The translations under genes and the position numbers were made by a program. A stretch of 64,000 nucleotides of DNA, taken from the NCBI GenBank assembly GCA_030407085.1, contig CM059582.1, forward strand, positions 1,488,001 to 1,552,000, read 5' to 3'. This DNA comes from Trichopria drosophilae (lineage: Eukaryota; Arthropoda; Insecta; Hymenoptera; Diapriidae). Of this stretch, positions 11,462 to 24,200 are shown piece after piece. The notes beneath the pieces were generated by a model. The model saw nothing but the letters and a program-made list of their open reading frames with translations. It made no database searches and was not told where the DNA came from. The number at the start of each line of letters is the position of its first letter. The first letter of the stretch is position 1.

Positions 11462-13217
11462 GATTTATGGACACTTCATCGTAGCCTATTTCATCGTCCC
11501 CCACTTCATAGCCTTCCGTTTCATCGTCTGGACACTTCATCGTCTACGACACTTCATCGTCTGGACTCTTCATCGTCTGGGACATTTCATCGTCTGAGAC
11601 ACTTCTTCGTCTAGACATTTAATCGTCTGGGACACTTCTTCGTCCGGAACACTTAATCGTCCGGGACACTTCATCGTCCGGGACACTTCATCGTCTTGGA
11701 CACTTCATCGTCCGGGACATTTCAGCGCGCTCCATACTTTCTTGTGTTATTAGCTTTTCTACGTGCACCAGGTGTTCAGGCTCGCCGATTACGGGGTCTA
11801 GGTGGTGCGCTCCGTAGCTTTTTATGTTATTAGCTCAAATACGTGCACCAGGTATTCAGAGTCACCGATTACGGGATCTAGGTAATGCGCTCCGTAGCTT
11901 TTTATGTTATTAGCTATTCTATATAATTTGCCGGAAAAAATTTCCCCTGAAAAAAATTTCCCCATAGGGAACGGATCCACCGTTGTCCCTATGTCAGGGG
12001 GAGGCTCCGCCCTCCATACCCCCTTCTTATACTAACTGAACGTAACTAACCCCCTCAGGGTGTTTTAAGGTTTGCGAACCCACGTGCGACTCGGAGAGCT
12101 TGGATCCACCGTTGTCCCTATGTCCTGGGGGGCTCCGCCCCCAGACCCCCCTTTTTATAATAACCTAACCTCCAACCAATAGATGTGAGTAAACCCACGT
12201 GAAAAATGCATCCCTCCGGATATACCACGAAATGGTTAATTGATTGTATGTACAATTTTTTTTCCAATGGAGGGCAATAAGTAGAGGAGGGTGGCCCAAT
12301 GCCGACCGTGATGGGAGATATAGAGCATGGGGTAGTAGGTACAACCCGGTTGGGTTTGGTCGACTTTCCCCTACTTATTGCACTACAAGCTCCCCGAGTC
12401 GCACGTGGCGTCGCAAACCTTACAACACCCTGAGGGGGTTAGTTAGGTTCAATTAGTACAAGAAGGGGGTCTAGGGGGCAGAGTTTCCCCATGACATAGG
12501 GACAACGATGGATTCAAGCTCTACGAATCCATATATACCTGCGATTCCCTGGTGCACGTATTTGCGCTAATAACATAAAAAGCTACGGAGCGCACTACCT
12601 AGATTCCGTAATCGGCGACCCGGAACACCTGGTGCTCGTATTTGAGCTAATAACATAAAAAGCTATAAGCGCACTACCTAGATCCCGTAATCGGCGACTC
12701 TGAACACCTGTTGCACGTATTTGAGCTAATAACATAAAAAGCTACGGATCGCACTACCTAGACCACGTAATCGGCAACTCTATACACCCAGTACACGCAG
12801 AATAGCTAATAACATAAAATTCTACGGATCCCACCACCTAGCCCGTAATCGGCGACCCTGGAGACCTGGTGCACGTAGAATAGCTAATAACATAAGAAAC
12901 TATGAAGTGTCCCCGATGACGATGAGCCCCGGACGAACAAGTGTCCCGGACGATGAAATGTCCCAGACGATGAAGTGTCCCAGACGATGAAATGTCTCAG
13001 ACGATGAAGTGTCCCAGACGATGAAATGTTCCAGACGATGAAGTGTCCCAGTCGATGAAGTGTCCCAGACGATGAAATGTCCCAGACGATGAAGTGTCCA
13101 AGACGATGATGTGTCCAGACGATGAAGTGTCGTAGACGATGAAGTGTCCAGACGATGAAACGGAAGACTATGAAGTGGGGTACGATGAAATAGAATACGA
13201 TTAAGTGTACTGGTACC
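11462..13217. mobile_element. Foldback (FB)-like element: palindrome with tandem-repeat arms
   Basis: The outer arms (about 11471-11725 and 12900-13207) are tandem arrays of a 17-18-bp unit, GACACTTCATCGTCTGG, in opposite orientation. The next layer inward is a second array of ~85-bp units (GCGCTCCGTAGCTTTTTATG, a block near ACGTGCACCAGGTGTTC, then CCGATTACGGG), at 11726-11930 and 12555-12900. The core has GC-rich GGGGGCTCCGCCCCC-type blocks and CACCGTTGTCCCTATGTC in both orientations. A 10-bp direct repeat, AGGTACTCTC, flanks it at 11452-11461 and 13218-13227 and looks like a TSD. Long TIRs made of tandem subrepeats with 9-10-bp TSDs are the hallmark of Drosophila FB elements. Similarity here is structural, not shown at sequence level. 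Confidence 0.65.
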
Positions 13218-13227
13218 AGGTACTCTC

Positions 13228-14118
13228 ATCTTTTCAATGAGGGAATTCTGCTTCGTTCGTCTGACGATAAAAAATAACCTTTTCAATTAAGACTAAAAAT
13301 CGGTCAAATTTCATCGTGATTGAGATATATGTTCCTTCATTCATTGGTGGGGCAAAAGCCAAATTTTATTTGTTAGAATCCAACCCACGTTACATCTATT
13401 TATTGAGCCATTAATATTTTGAAACGATTTTGTTTCTTCTTTTCTCTCGTTAACCGCCACGAGCGCAGTGGCCCGTCGCATCGCAATCATTCGCCGCCGC
13501 GCGACATAACACATGATGAAATCTGAGTGTTGCGCTCTTCAAAAAATCATAACTTCAGAACGAAAATACTCCGTCAATTTTTTGTTTTTAAATGAACGGT
13601 GAAATATTCTCCTACACGATGGTATATTGTTACAAGAAATTTAGGTATTACTTTACCAAAATTTAAGTTGAAAAATGTATTATGCCACTATTTTGTTATT
13701 TTATAATAAAAGTACTCGCGTATACGAAAAATATACACTTTTCATCACTTATTAAATGCCGAATTTAAATATGATAGAAAAATAGATATCGTAATTTTAA
13801 GAAACTCTGTAAATACGACGCCACGGCTGCTATTTTGACAATTTTAGGATAATATTCTACCAGAACCTTTTCTCATGCCTATACCCATCGAATATTTAAT
13901 ATTTTGTACATTATATTATGCAGCATGAATGGAAAAAATGAAAATATCATTTAAACGAATAAAATTCAATGAAACGTATTCGAGTATTAATATGTATTTA
14001 ATCAATTATCGTTATAAAAACATTTACACAATTAAAATACAAATTACACTAAACATTTTAATTTATTGCACTTCCGAATCCTAATTTCGGTTGAAAAATA
14101 CATGTCAAGTACGATATG
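13228..14118. other. Spacer
   Basis: A GC-rich patch at 13450-13510 contains CGCCACGAGCGCAGTGGC, a partial dyad. The rest is AT-rich, with no gene seen. Confidence 0.35.
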
Positions 14119-17100
14119 CTATGTGTTAGAAGCCTCGCTTAACGTATCGATGAAGAAATCTATAAACGAGTCGATGCTTGTGATGGATGGTTTTTTCGAT
14201 TTCGATCTTGCGATACTTGTATGACCCTTAACAAAAGTTGCGTTGCTATTTTGGACTGCAACTTTTACCAGATTATCTACAAGTTTTCTCGCCATAAAAT
14301 CCACATAATTTTGGCTTGCCATGGTCGTCACGAAGGTGTCATGAAAATCCACCTCTACTCCCCTTTTAATAAGGTGAAGAATTACTCCATATATTAACTA
14401 TGACAACTTATATAAATTATTATAAATCAAGTCAGAGATAAATAATAGTATCAATTATACTTATAACAGGCACAATAATGCAAACGAATAAACTTGTTAA
14501 ATTTGTTCCCTATTTATTACAGTTTTCTTTGCTGGTTGAGCAGAAATGACTGGTCAAATTTCAAAAATATAGGCGGGTCAAATATTACAGATAACAATTT
14601 TTTATATATAAAAATTCCAAAATAGAGACATTTTGAATATATTTGTCCAATCCCAGTCAACCACAAAACATCATCTACATAAAAACTGTTACATGGTATT
14701 TATAAAACAATTTATACATACCTGCCATGTAACCGAAAAGGCGATACATCACGATTACAAAATATTTACATTTATGTCAATACGTAAAAATTGCGTGGCA
14801 AGTTTATGTAACATTTATATAACAAATGTTCTCTCGTTGAACAATCTTTAAAAATAATGTATTTGATACATAAATAACTCCGTTTAACCGGTATGTAACG
14901 TTTGTATGTAATATTTACGTAACACGTCTTCATTCTCTGAGTATTATTTTTACATTTTGTAGTTGATACAGCACAAATAGAGATGCTTTACTGGGAAGAT
15001 TATAATTTGCAGTCCAATTACTTTCAAAATATATTTGTTTTCGAATGATAAATACACAAACGCGATGTTCTACATATATAAAAATGAAATACGTCTAATA
15101 CGGATAAAATATTAGACGACAGATATAATAAAAATAATATAATATAATACGTCCCCCTCTTAAGTCATCTTCCCTCAAGCCATACCCCCCCCCCCCTCCT
15201 AACGCATATATTTCGCTTCCTGTTGTAAGTCATATTTTTCCCCTGAAGGATTCTCCCACCATTCGCTGGTTGAAAATATGACTTTAGAGAAGGCACCGCC
15301 ATCTTGTGTGGCTTAAGCATATGACTTAAGAGGGGGACTAATGTACATGACTGTAGGAAGGAACAGTAAATTACATAATATTTACATACGTGTGATAAAT
15401 CTGTGTTGACTGGGATACCAAATCCGATTTTCTTTTTCGAAAATTAAATACGATATTCGCGATCAGCTTCGGCAAAATCCACGGTATACAAATTTAGTTA
15501 GAAAATTAAAACTTTAAACGTTTTTGCCTAACATATACGATGCACCATCTTGACTTTCGAAAAATTTTACAATAGGTTCCTAATCACAAAATAGGAAAAG
15601 CTGTATAAACAGTTGAGAAGAAATTTGATAATTTAAATCGTTATACATGCACATCTTTGAAATGACAAGAAATTTTCAAATTCAAGTCGTCATATTGGGA
15701 GTCCCCTTCTAGGGACTTAATGGGTTAGTGTGAAGTTTGATGGAAATCCTTGCTAATTAAAATTAACGGAGAGTGCATGTCATTTTTTTTACATTAAGGT
15801 AAAACATATTTTTTACTTACTTAATGTCCTGTATCCAATATTTGTTAACTGAAAATAGAGAAGAAGCATTTGCAAAACGCAGATTAATATTTATTGTGAT
15901 ACTGCTAATGTTATAACGCAAAGTACTTCGTTTCACGACAAGCAGCGATGTCAACTTATAATCCACAGACCCCTACAAAAACAAAATACTATCAAGTCTC
16001 TAAAAATAGGGATTTTGTAATGATACTGGTTCAAATTAAACTTACGAATAGAGGTCCAAATCGTATTTGAGCATCTAAAATCTCTTCGTGAGACTCGTTG
16101 TAAAAATCTGCTTTAAGGATTTTCACTGATGTGGTTGATAAATTATTGACTTTGCCCTTCGCGAAGCGTCCTTTCACGAAACACCCCTGAGCATATTATC
16201 AAAATAAAATTAAAAACACCCACAACAAAACATAATTCAAAAGAGTACTATATTTCTATTTTTCCGATTATATGCGATTAAGATCATTAAAACATATTAA
16301 AAGAATTAAAAAGTATATTAAGGCATAAACGACTTCCATATACATATTTAAATCATCTTCGCGTACATTAATGTTAAAGAGTAATATTCATTAATATTAT
16401 AATAACATTAAATGTTAATCACTATAACATTACCGTGCACCAGGCTGGAATTTACGGAACCTTTCTGTAATCTTATGATCGTTATACCTTATGATAACAA
16501 TATTTGTGCACATTAATGGTAATATGTGATCTTCATTAACATTAAAATAACGTTAAATTTTAATCACAAGCATTAGCAACAAATTTCATCTGCACCTTCC
16601 AGCAGAAAATTATTGACATGGTCAATAAATCCCTTATGTAAAATCTTGATACTTTCGTGATTTCCTTCTATATACTATTCAATATTTGTATATACGAGTA
16701 AGGTAAATGTAATGTTGATAGAATATTACCTAAACCTTTGAAGACGTTAAACAGCATCAACATTACTGCCACATTATCACGGGTACAGGACATTTTGGCG
16801 CCGCCGTTTAGGCGCCAGGACGTTTTGGCGCCGGACGTTTTGGCGTCGCTGTTTTGGCGCCAAACAGTTTTAACGGTAATCTTTTTGGTGCGAGGACATT
16901 TTAGTGCAAAATACTAACCTGTAACCAGTCACAATTTTATGGCCAACTCGCATCGTGTTCCCGGGAGGGGGGGGGAGGGAGTCAAGAATCATAAAATTCA
17001 TAGGACAAGTGTTGGAAAGATTCGACGATACGCGCTAATCCGTAGTGTAAAGAATTCAAGGTGAAACATTCCGAGTTGTATCTGACACATAAATTTCCAA

Positions 17101-19396
17101 ATGCTCGGCTCGCATTATGTTCACAGTAAATGTGTGCGTTTTGTCCCCCCACCCCCCGCTAAAAAAAACTTAACACACGTAGACCGCATAGTGCTCGGAC
17201 CTCATTATTTCCCGGTAAATATACACTCCGAATTTAACAACGAAAAGATCAAAGAAAATATCACCGTAATTACAACAATACAACTAGCGTTGGCGTGGTG
17301 CCTCGCTCGCTTCGCTCGCTCAGAAACTTCTACCCAGTGGAGAGTCGGCTATTCCTTAAGACTAGTTTGTTTACTAACAGCTTTCAATTATATTATAAAA
17401 TTATATTGATATTTGGGGGTCCAATCATATTTAGGTCCAAGTGGCTTCGATAGATATGTTACAACAATATAGTGTTTCTTATATTTATGAAAATTGAAAA
17501 TGAGCATTTTCAAAACTTCGACCCCGACAACAGGCCAGCCGAAGTATTGATAAATAAACGTTGCAAAACACTTACTTCATGCACTTGTATTCTAATAGAC
17601 TATTCGATGCATATTACATGTTTACTGTGTTTTACTAATTACTGTCTGTATTATTATGATATTATATATACAATATATATACATATAATTCGTCAAAGAT
17701 ATCTTGAAAGTGTCGAAAAGATCTATGACGGATATCTTATAGATATCTATAAGACATCTTTTAGATATATCGAAATAGTGATTTTCGTATCAAGGGCGTA
17801 AAAGGACTTATGCGCCCGTAGGTGGTCACCGCGCCCGAGGGGCTGGCAAAGACTACCCCTGGGGGGTAGGGGGTCGAAACGTCGAAATTTGATGAAAAAC
17901 AATAGGGTAATTTTTTTGCCGCGATGACCAAATTCAATACTTTTTCAGACAATAGTCATAAACATTTTATACCAGTTTTTATGGCATTATCGTTGACTTT
18001 AGGAAGAAAATGCATACAACCTTTTTTGTAGAGAATTTCATGCTCTATCTTTTTTGTTTGAAACATTTTTTAATAAAATTTGTATTTTTCAAAATAAATG
18101 CAAACAACTACAAAGAAACTTAATTGGGGCTAATTTTTTTTAGTAACGCACGGGTGGATCTGCCCCAAAATCTAAACAGATCTAAGTTATGCCAAGACGC
18201 GTATTTTTAAAAAAAATTTATATCAATACGGTTATCCGTTCGCGAGTTATCGCGAGACAAAAAAACGGGACGTACGGACGTACGGACGTACGTACGTACA
18301 AGATCACGGACACAAATTTTTTTATTGTTGATTTGGGTTCCTTCGGGTCTGAAACGTCGACATTTGATGAAAAACTATATAGTAATTTTTTTGCCCGAAG
18401 TGACCAAATTCAATACTTCGTCCAGACTTAGTCTGGGACGATGTAATAATCCTAGTTAGTTGAATGAGGAAATGGCGCCAAAACACTACGTGCCAAATCG
18501 GCGGCGCCAATACATCCCGGAGCCAAAACGGGGAGCTCCCAAACGGCGGAGCCGAAACGTCCTGCTCCCCATGATAACAACATTAACGTTAACGTTAAAA
18601 TTTGCAAAAACATCTGTAATCTTCGTGTAATGCTCTAAAGTTACTGTAACCTTCCTGGGACCTTCTCGTGCTATGAGGGATTGTATTTTGTGACTTCTTT
18701 TAATGACCCCTGCACATGATACATCTGTTGCGTGTATTTAGATAATAAAAATATTGTAATTTTTATAATTCCGCGATCTATGTACACCCAGCAACTTTGG
18801 AACTCATCTTTCAACAGGATCTGGATCCCTTACAAGGAGTAATAAATACATACATACAATATGGAAATGAAAAATGTATACATTTTTTCACGATTTTTCT
18901 GTGAATAATGAGAAAGCTAAACATAAAATAACAAATAAAATAAAATGTCACTTACAATATTAGATGTAATTGTATCAAGTCGTAAAGATTCGTTTTGCAA
19001 CTTTCTAACGTACTGCTGAATATAAGGCACAGCATCTTGCACTTTCTTAACCAAACCGACCGTATTGTGCCTTAAAATAATTTCATGAGATATAAACTTT
19101 TCATTTTGAAGATTCATATTTGAACTATTTTCAACAAAAAGCTTAATTTTGTTTTAAAAATATGCACTGCTGCTTTATAAATGTTTTGAACTTCGTTTTG
19201 TATCCAACAATGTGAGGATTACAATAACATTCAACGAAAATTCGAACGAAACGTAAAAATATTAATGTGCTAAATAAATGAAATTGAACATTAAAACGCG
19301 TGCTTCTTAAACATACATAAAATGTAAACTAACTTACGTGTAAACGCCTATGCTAAACAATATCAGGGAAATTTGTGTGAATATTAAAACATTCAT
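14119..19396 (-). CDS. Small secreted protein, possibly Grp7-allergen/JHBP-like; five exons, 254 aa
   Basis: Five minus-strand exons join in frame: 19396-19338, 19124-18956, 16186-16046, 15972-15821 and 14362-14119. All junctions have AG and GT, and the donors are GTAAGT or close to it. Exon 1 encodes a signal peptide (MNVLIFTQISLILFSIGVYT). Exon 2 is helical (GLVKKVQDAVPYIQQYVRKL). Exons 3 and 4 are beta-rich (KGKVNNLSTTSVKIL, DAQIRFGPLF, YNISSITININLRF). Exon 5 (VDFHDTFVTTMAS, then FMARKLVDNLVKV) ends in a helical tail, EASNT. Several NxS/T sites fit a secreted glycoprotein. Length, signal peptide and the N-terminal helix followed by strands suggest the insect Grp7-allergen/JHBP-like fold that carries lipophilic ligands. 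That family call is tentative, while the gene structure is strong. A paralog lies downstream at 6.2-6.9 kb. Introns 2 and 4 are inflated by transposons. Confidence 0.75.
14651..15415. mobile_element. TIR element with TCCCAGTCAAC ends, in intron 4
   Basis: TCCCAGTCAAC at 14651 is inverted at 15405-15415 (GTTGACTGGGA), and a few further inner bases match. The interior repeats TTACAT/ATGTAA-type words in both orientations. It is about 765 bp and is interrupted by the smaller element at 15150-15338. No coding frame. Confidence 0.5.
15150..15338. mobile_element. MITE, GTCCCCCTCTTAAGTCAT ends, nested in the intron element
   Basis: GTCCCCCTCTTAAGTCAT at 15151 is repeated inverted up to 15338. TA lies on both sides (15148-15149 and 15339-15340), consistent with a TA duplication. 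It is about 189 bp with no coding frame. Confidence 0.7.
16781..18570. mobile_element. TIR element with GGACGTTTTGGCGCC-type subterminal repeats, in intron 2
   Basis: The left end (GGGTACAGGACATTTTGGCG) and right end (inverse of GGGGAGCAGGACGTTTCGGC) match. Both ends continue with short inverted and direct words GGCGCC, GACGTTTTGGCGCC and GCCGCCGTTT, as in subterminal transposase-binding arrays. Flanks ATTATCAC and ATGATAAC agree at 6 of 8 positions and may be an old 8-bp TSD. The interior holds the repeat at 17280-18130 and an ACGGACGTACGGACGT-type microsatellite near 18270-18300. Confidence 0.55.
17280..18130. repeat. Dispersed repeat shared, inverted, with 46575-47580
   Basis: Shared words in the same order include GGACCTAAATATGATTGGAC (inverse near 47468), GATAGATATGTTAC, a cGACCCCGACaacaGgcCAGCC-like block, TATCGAAATAGTGATTTTCG, CAGACAATAGTCATAA and GGCATTATCGTTGACTTTA. 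The two copies lie about 29 kb apart in opposite orientation. This suggests a mobile unit of at least 800 bp, but no coding frame survives. Part of it (about 17870-17950) is repeated directly at 18345-18430. Confidence 0.65.
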
Positions 19397-20264
19397 AGTA
19401 AATCTTTTTTCGTGATGGTATGCTCCTTCTATCAAATTTGTCATCAGCATCAATGTGTATAAAAATAATGATCGTCCCCGCTGTGCTCTCCTGCAATTTG
19501 AATACAGGTAAAATATTGATATGCAATATCGTTTATATATTTATATCCATATAGTTTACACAATTAATTCGAATAATCGTTACATATTTGTTACGATAAT
19601 TATATACATAATTGGTAAAGTAACATTAACATTTTAGTGAAATCTGCCTTTACCCTGGTAAAAATAGAAGCATACACGAAAAGTACAGTAAGAGTGAAAT
19701 TAAAGGTACATGAAGAGTGCGTACGCTTCGTGCACGTTACCATAAGAGTACACGAAAAGTATGTGCACTTAAATGCCGCTTCCCGAAGTGTACAATAAGA
19801 GTACAATAAGCGTACAATAAAAGTGATTTTGGACATTAACAGCGAACGTACGTACACTTAAATACCGCTTCCCAAAGTGTACAATAACAGATGTTTACAT
19901 TTTTATATTAAGATCATTTGAATAAGCTCTAATTTACAAAGCTTTAAAGTATAAAGTTCTGAGTAATTTCTTTTTATAAAGGCGTACTGAACGCTTTATT
20001 TAGCATATGAATGCATTAATTAATTCTTAACAAGAGGTGTATACATACATCCGATTAGAAAAATGAACGAACGAAAAAAATAATCGTACGCTTTATTTCA
20101 TCTCGAATAACGCTTCATTAAGGTAGTTCTTACCCTACTGAACAGGTCAAGCACGAGACGAAAAAATAAAGTTCATATTTTACCAAATTTGATTGATCAT
20201 AAATCATAAAATATCTTTATAACTCTGTACACGATAAAGCCACGAGTGTAAATGTTATTATAAT

Positions 20265-20498
20265 TGTTAATGTGTTTAAATAACTCTCTCTTTTACCATT
20301 TGAATCGCGCGCCTTTTGTGGCGCTTCGAGCGTACCCGGGAAAGACGCGCCCCTTTGAAACAAGGCGTCCGAGTCAGTTGTAGTCAGTTGTAATCCGAAA
20401 TGGAACGGGAACACTTGTTCAATCAAACGATCAAAATAAATCTAATTTTTGTGTGTGATCGACTGCCTCTTTTTATCCTTCCACTTTTAACCTTAACA
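20265..20498 (+). repeat. Copia 5' LTR
   Basis: 234 bp, TG...CA ends, with an AATAAA-containing stretch (ATCAAAATAAATCTAA) near 20429-20444. It differs from the 3' LTR by scattered substitutions and lacks a 10-bp segment near GCAGTTGTAA. The difference points to an insertion that is not brand new. Confidence 0.9.
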
Positions 20499-20513
20499 GG
20501 TTATGGGCCCAGG
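20499..20513 (+). other. Copia primer binding site (internal tRNA-iMet)
   Basis: GGTTATGGGCCCAGG directly follows the 5' LTR. It matches the complement of the anticodon stem-loop region of initiator tRNA-Met, as in copia elements. Confidence 0.8.
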
Positions 20514-20685
20514 TCACCCTGCTGCGCATTAATATTTCGCCCGAAAGTAGAAGCGTGGAGAGACTTACTGCAGTACAAGAACAGTGTACACGTGTGGCGG
20601 CCATTACGGGACGAGTCGCGATCGCGTGGTATTTCTTTCACGAAGTGACTTCTGAAAGTGCGCGAAAATATCACACGAATTCTCG

Positions 20686-21114
20686 GTGGGACACATGAAG
20701 AGATTCGATGGAACGAATTTCCAAGCGTGGAAATTCCAGATTTCGGCAGTGCTGCGTATGAAAGAAGTGTACGATATCGTGGACGGGACGGTGACAAAGC
20801 CGACCGCGATACTTACATCGCAGATGGAAAGCGGTCAAATGGAGCCGATACTCGTATGCACGACAGCAAAAGAAGTCTGGGACAAACTGAGTCAAATTCA
20901 TGAGCAAAGATCGGAATCAAATAAGTTGATTCTCACACAGCGATTTCATGAATACAGGATGAGCCCGACAGATTCTATTGTTCAGCACGTCTCAAAAGTG
21001 CAGAACATAGCGCGTCAACTCAAAGACCTAGGCGAAGCGGTCTCGGATCTAACAATTATGGCTAAGATTTTGGCAAGTCTTACGACGAAATACGGCACGT
21101 TCGTGACAGCTTGA
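20686..21114 (+). pseudogene. Copia gag, N-terminal part
   Basis: Reads KRFDGTNFQAWKFQISAVLR and MRDE-type Copia gag motifs such as AKEVWDKLSQIHEQRSESNK and LILTQRFHEYRMS. A real start is likely the ATG at 20695. A TGA at 21112-21114 interrupts the gag frame (TFVTA-stop, where a tryptophan is expected), and downstream gag resumes in other frames before the zinc knuckle. Gag forms the virus-like particle that holds the RNA. This copy cannot make an intact one. Confidence 0.85.
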
Positions 21115-21212
21115 GATAGTGTCGACTCCGCGAGACAGACAATACATAGCTGGAGAGGCTGTATCGTGAAGAAACACGGCTGAGCGCGGAAAGCGATGCT
21201 ACAAGTGCGTTA

Positions 21213-24200
21213 GTGGTAACGAGACACAGTGCGCCGAAAACAAATAGCGAGGATAGGTCTAAAACGGAAAAGAAAAAGCGTCGATCAAAGAAAACCATTA
21301 CGTGTTATCGTTGCCAGGAAAAAGGTCATTACGCGAGTGAGTGCCCGACGAAAAACAAGGACAGTAGTGCTCAAACTGGTTTGTCGAGAAATACGTGCGC
21401 GTTTGTTGTAACGACATCCGAGAAGGATAGGAAGTCAGGAGAGCTCCGTCGGTACATCGAACCGACAGTCGAGCAACGAGAGCGGTTGATGCGCGTCGAC
21501 GCGCGCCATACTTGGATAACCGGTAGTGGTGCATCCATTCACATTACGTCCTGTCGACAGTGGTTCATCGAATTTCTTCGTGTAGTGAGACATACTGTTT
21601 TTCTCGGGGACAATGGCGAGTGCGCGATCGAAGGGGTTGGAAAAATTAAAATCGAAAAACTCGTAAACGGAGCGTGGGTAGACGGCGTGATCGAAGATGT
21701 ACATTACGTGCCCGCAGTCAAGAAAAATCTACTTTCCGTCGGCGTTTGCACAGACAAAGGCTTCAGTGTGAAATTCGAAGGTTCTAGTGTCAAAATCGAG
21801 CGCGATGGGCAGATCTTAGCGACGGGGGCGCCACAATCGAATCAGATATACCGAATGTTCTTCCACGTACCGCCTCTACGAAACGAAGTGAATATATCAG
21901 AAAGGAATATAAAAATCTGGCACGAGCGACTCGGACATATTTTTATGCGATCTTTGTGCAAGCTAACCAAAAAGGGTTTAATCGAAGGTGTGACCTTGAA
22001 GGAAACTACAAGATTTTTTTGCGAAGCGTGTCAGTTGGGAAAACTACATAAATTACCGCTCGACAAACCTGTCAGAAAAATCATGAGACGACCGGGAGAA
22101 TTTGTGCACAGCGACTTATGCGGTCCGATGCAAACCCGATCGCTCGGCGGGGCAGAGTACTTTGTGGCCTTCAAGGATGATGCCACGGCGTTTCGTCACG
22201 TGTACTTCGTGAAGCATAAGGCTGACGTTCTCGATCGATTTATCGAATTCGATCGTATGCTCTCCAACAAGTTCGGTCGGACGATGAAAACTCTTCGTGC
22301 CGATAACGGTGGCGAATATTGTAACCAGAAAATGCTGGAATACTTGGTGTCTCGCGGCATAAAATTGGAAAATACGGCTCCCTATACCCCCGCGCAGAAG
22401 GGACGATTGGAAAGGGACAATGGAACGATTGTTGAGTGCGCCAGAACGATGCTTCAGGCGAAAAACTTGCCGTTGAATTTGTGGGCGGAAGCCGTAAACA
22501 CAGCCGTATACACGCTAAATCGAGCAGGATGGTCGGGTCCGGGCGGAAGCAGCACACCATACGAAATGTGGACAGGCAAGAAGCCAGATGTTAGCCACAT
22601 ACGCATTTTCGGTTCAATGGCCTACGTACATACTCCCAAGCAGTTCCTAAAGAAGTTTGATGCCAGATCGAAGAAGATGGTTCTTGTCGGTTACCAAGGA
22701 GACTCGTCGAACTACAGGCTGTACAATGTGGGTACGCACGCCATTTCTGTCTCCAGAAATGTAGTATTTAACGCGTCCGTCGGTGAAGAGGAACCAGCAA
22801 CGTCGAAAGGAGCATTCAAGCTCTCGCCGAGCAGTGAAGACGAGGAAGATCCGGCTCTTGGGAATGAAGTCCTCGAGGAAGAGGCACACGGTGACGAGCT
22901 CGAAAACGACGGCAACGGTGTGACAACGCCGGAACAGGAAGCAGTACCGCGAGCATTGCGAGATCGCAGCACTCTTCGACGCCCCGCGAGATATGAGGTA
23001 AACGTGGCCAAATACAAAATTCCCATGACGTTCCAAGAAGCGGTAGCGGGGCCGGACTCGAAGTGGGTTTTTAAAGTTCTGCGAGACACGAGTGGAAGCG
23101 TTTATCGTTTCAAGGCGCGCCTTTGCGCGCGAGGTTTTCTGCAGAAGGAAGGTATCGACTACACGGAGACCGTTGCTCCTGTAGTTCGATACGACTCACT
23201 ACGCGTCCTATTGTCAATCATCACGCAGGACGACCTCGAAACCATGCAGTTCGACGTATGCACGGCGTTTCTTTAAGGAGACTTACTAGAGGAAGTCCAC
23301 ATGGAAGTCCCGGAGGGACTAATCGTCGAAACCAGTGAAAGTGATTGTGTATGCAAGCTCGAAAAATCCCTGTACGGGTTAAAACAGGCGCCGCGATGTT
23401 GGAACGCGAAGTTCTCTAATTTTTTAAGACGATTTAATCTTATGGAAACCGACGCCGATAAATGTATATTTTACGGGAAGTTCGAAGGATGTGAAATCCA
23501 TTTGGCGCTCTTTGTTGATGACAGAATCATCGCGGCAAAATCGTCGAAAGTACTCGAGTCAATTGTAGAATCGCTTAGGGACGCATTTGAAATCACTCTT
23601 GGTGATTGTACTAGCTTCGTCGGTTTACAAATCAGTCGCGATAGAGTCAACAAAACGATGTTCAACCATCAACAAGCGTATACGAAACACATAATCGAAA
23701 AAGAAAGGCGAGGAAATAGAACATGTGCCTTATCGCGAGGCCATCGGATCGCTTACATTTTTAGCAACCGTATCTCGACCGGATATCGCTTTTGCCGTTA
23801 ATTCTGTCAGCAGGTTCCAAAACCGTCATAATTCGAGTCATTGGCAGGCCGTTAAGCGCATTCTCGCGTACCTAGTAAATAGTGTAGGTATTGGAATCGA
23901 GTATCAGAAATACGGGAAAGAATCCAACCTAATTGGATTCTCAGACGCCGATTATGCGAGCGACGTTGAGACACGAAGGTCTACGACTGGCTATGTCTTT
24001 AGTATCTCGAACGGAGCTGTAACTTGGTCGACGCAGCGCCAAAAATCGGTATCTCTAAGTACGATGGAATCTGAATATATGGCAGCGTCCTGTGCAGCGA
24101 AAGAAGCCGTATGGTTGCGGAAATTGTTGAACGACGTCGGACGTCCACGTGAAAGACCTACGGTGTTACGAGTCGACAATCAGAGCGCGATTCGTATGAC

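Noticed and set aside
11450..13210. CRISPR-like array of 17-18-bp repeats
   Set aside because: The units are contiguous tandem repeats without unique spacers, present in inverted arms of a eukaryotic element.
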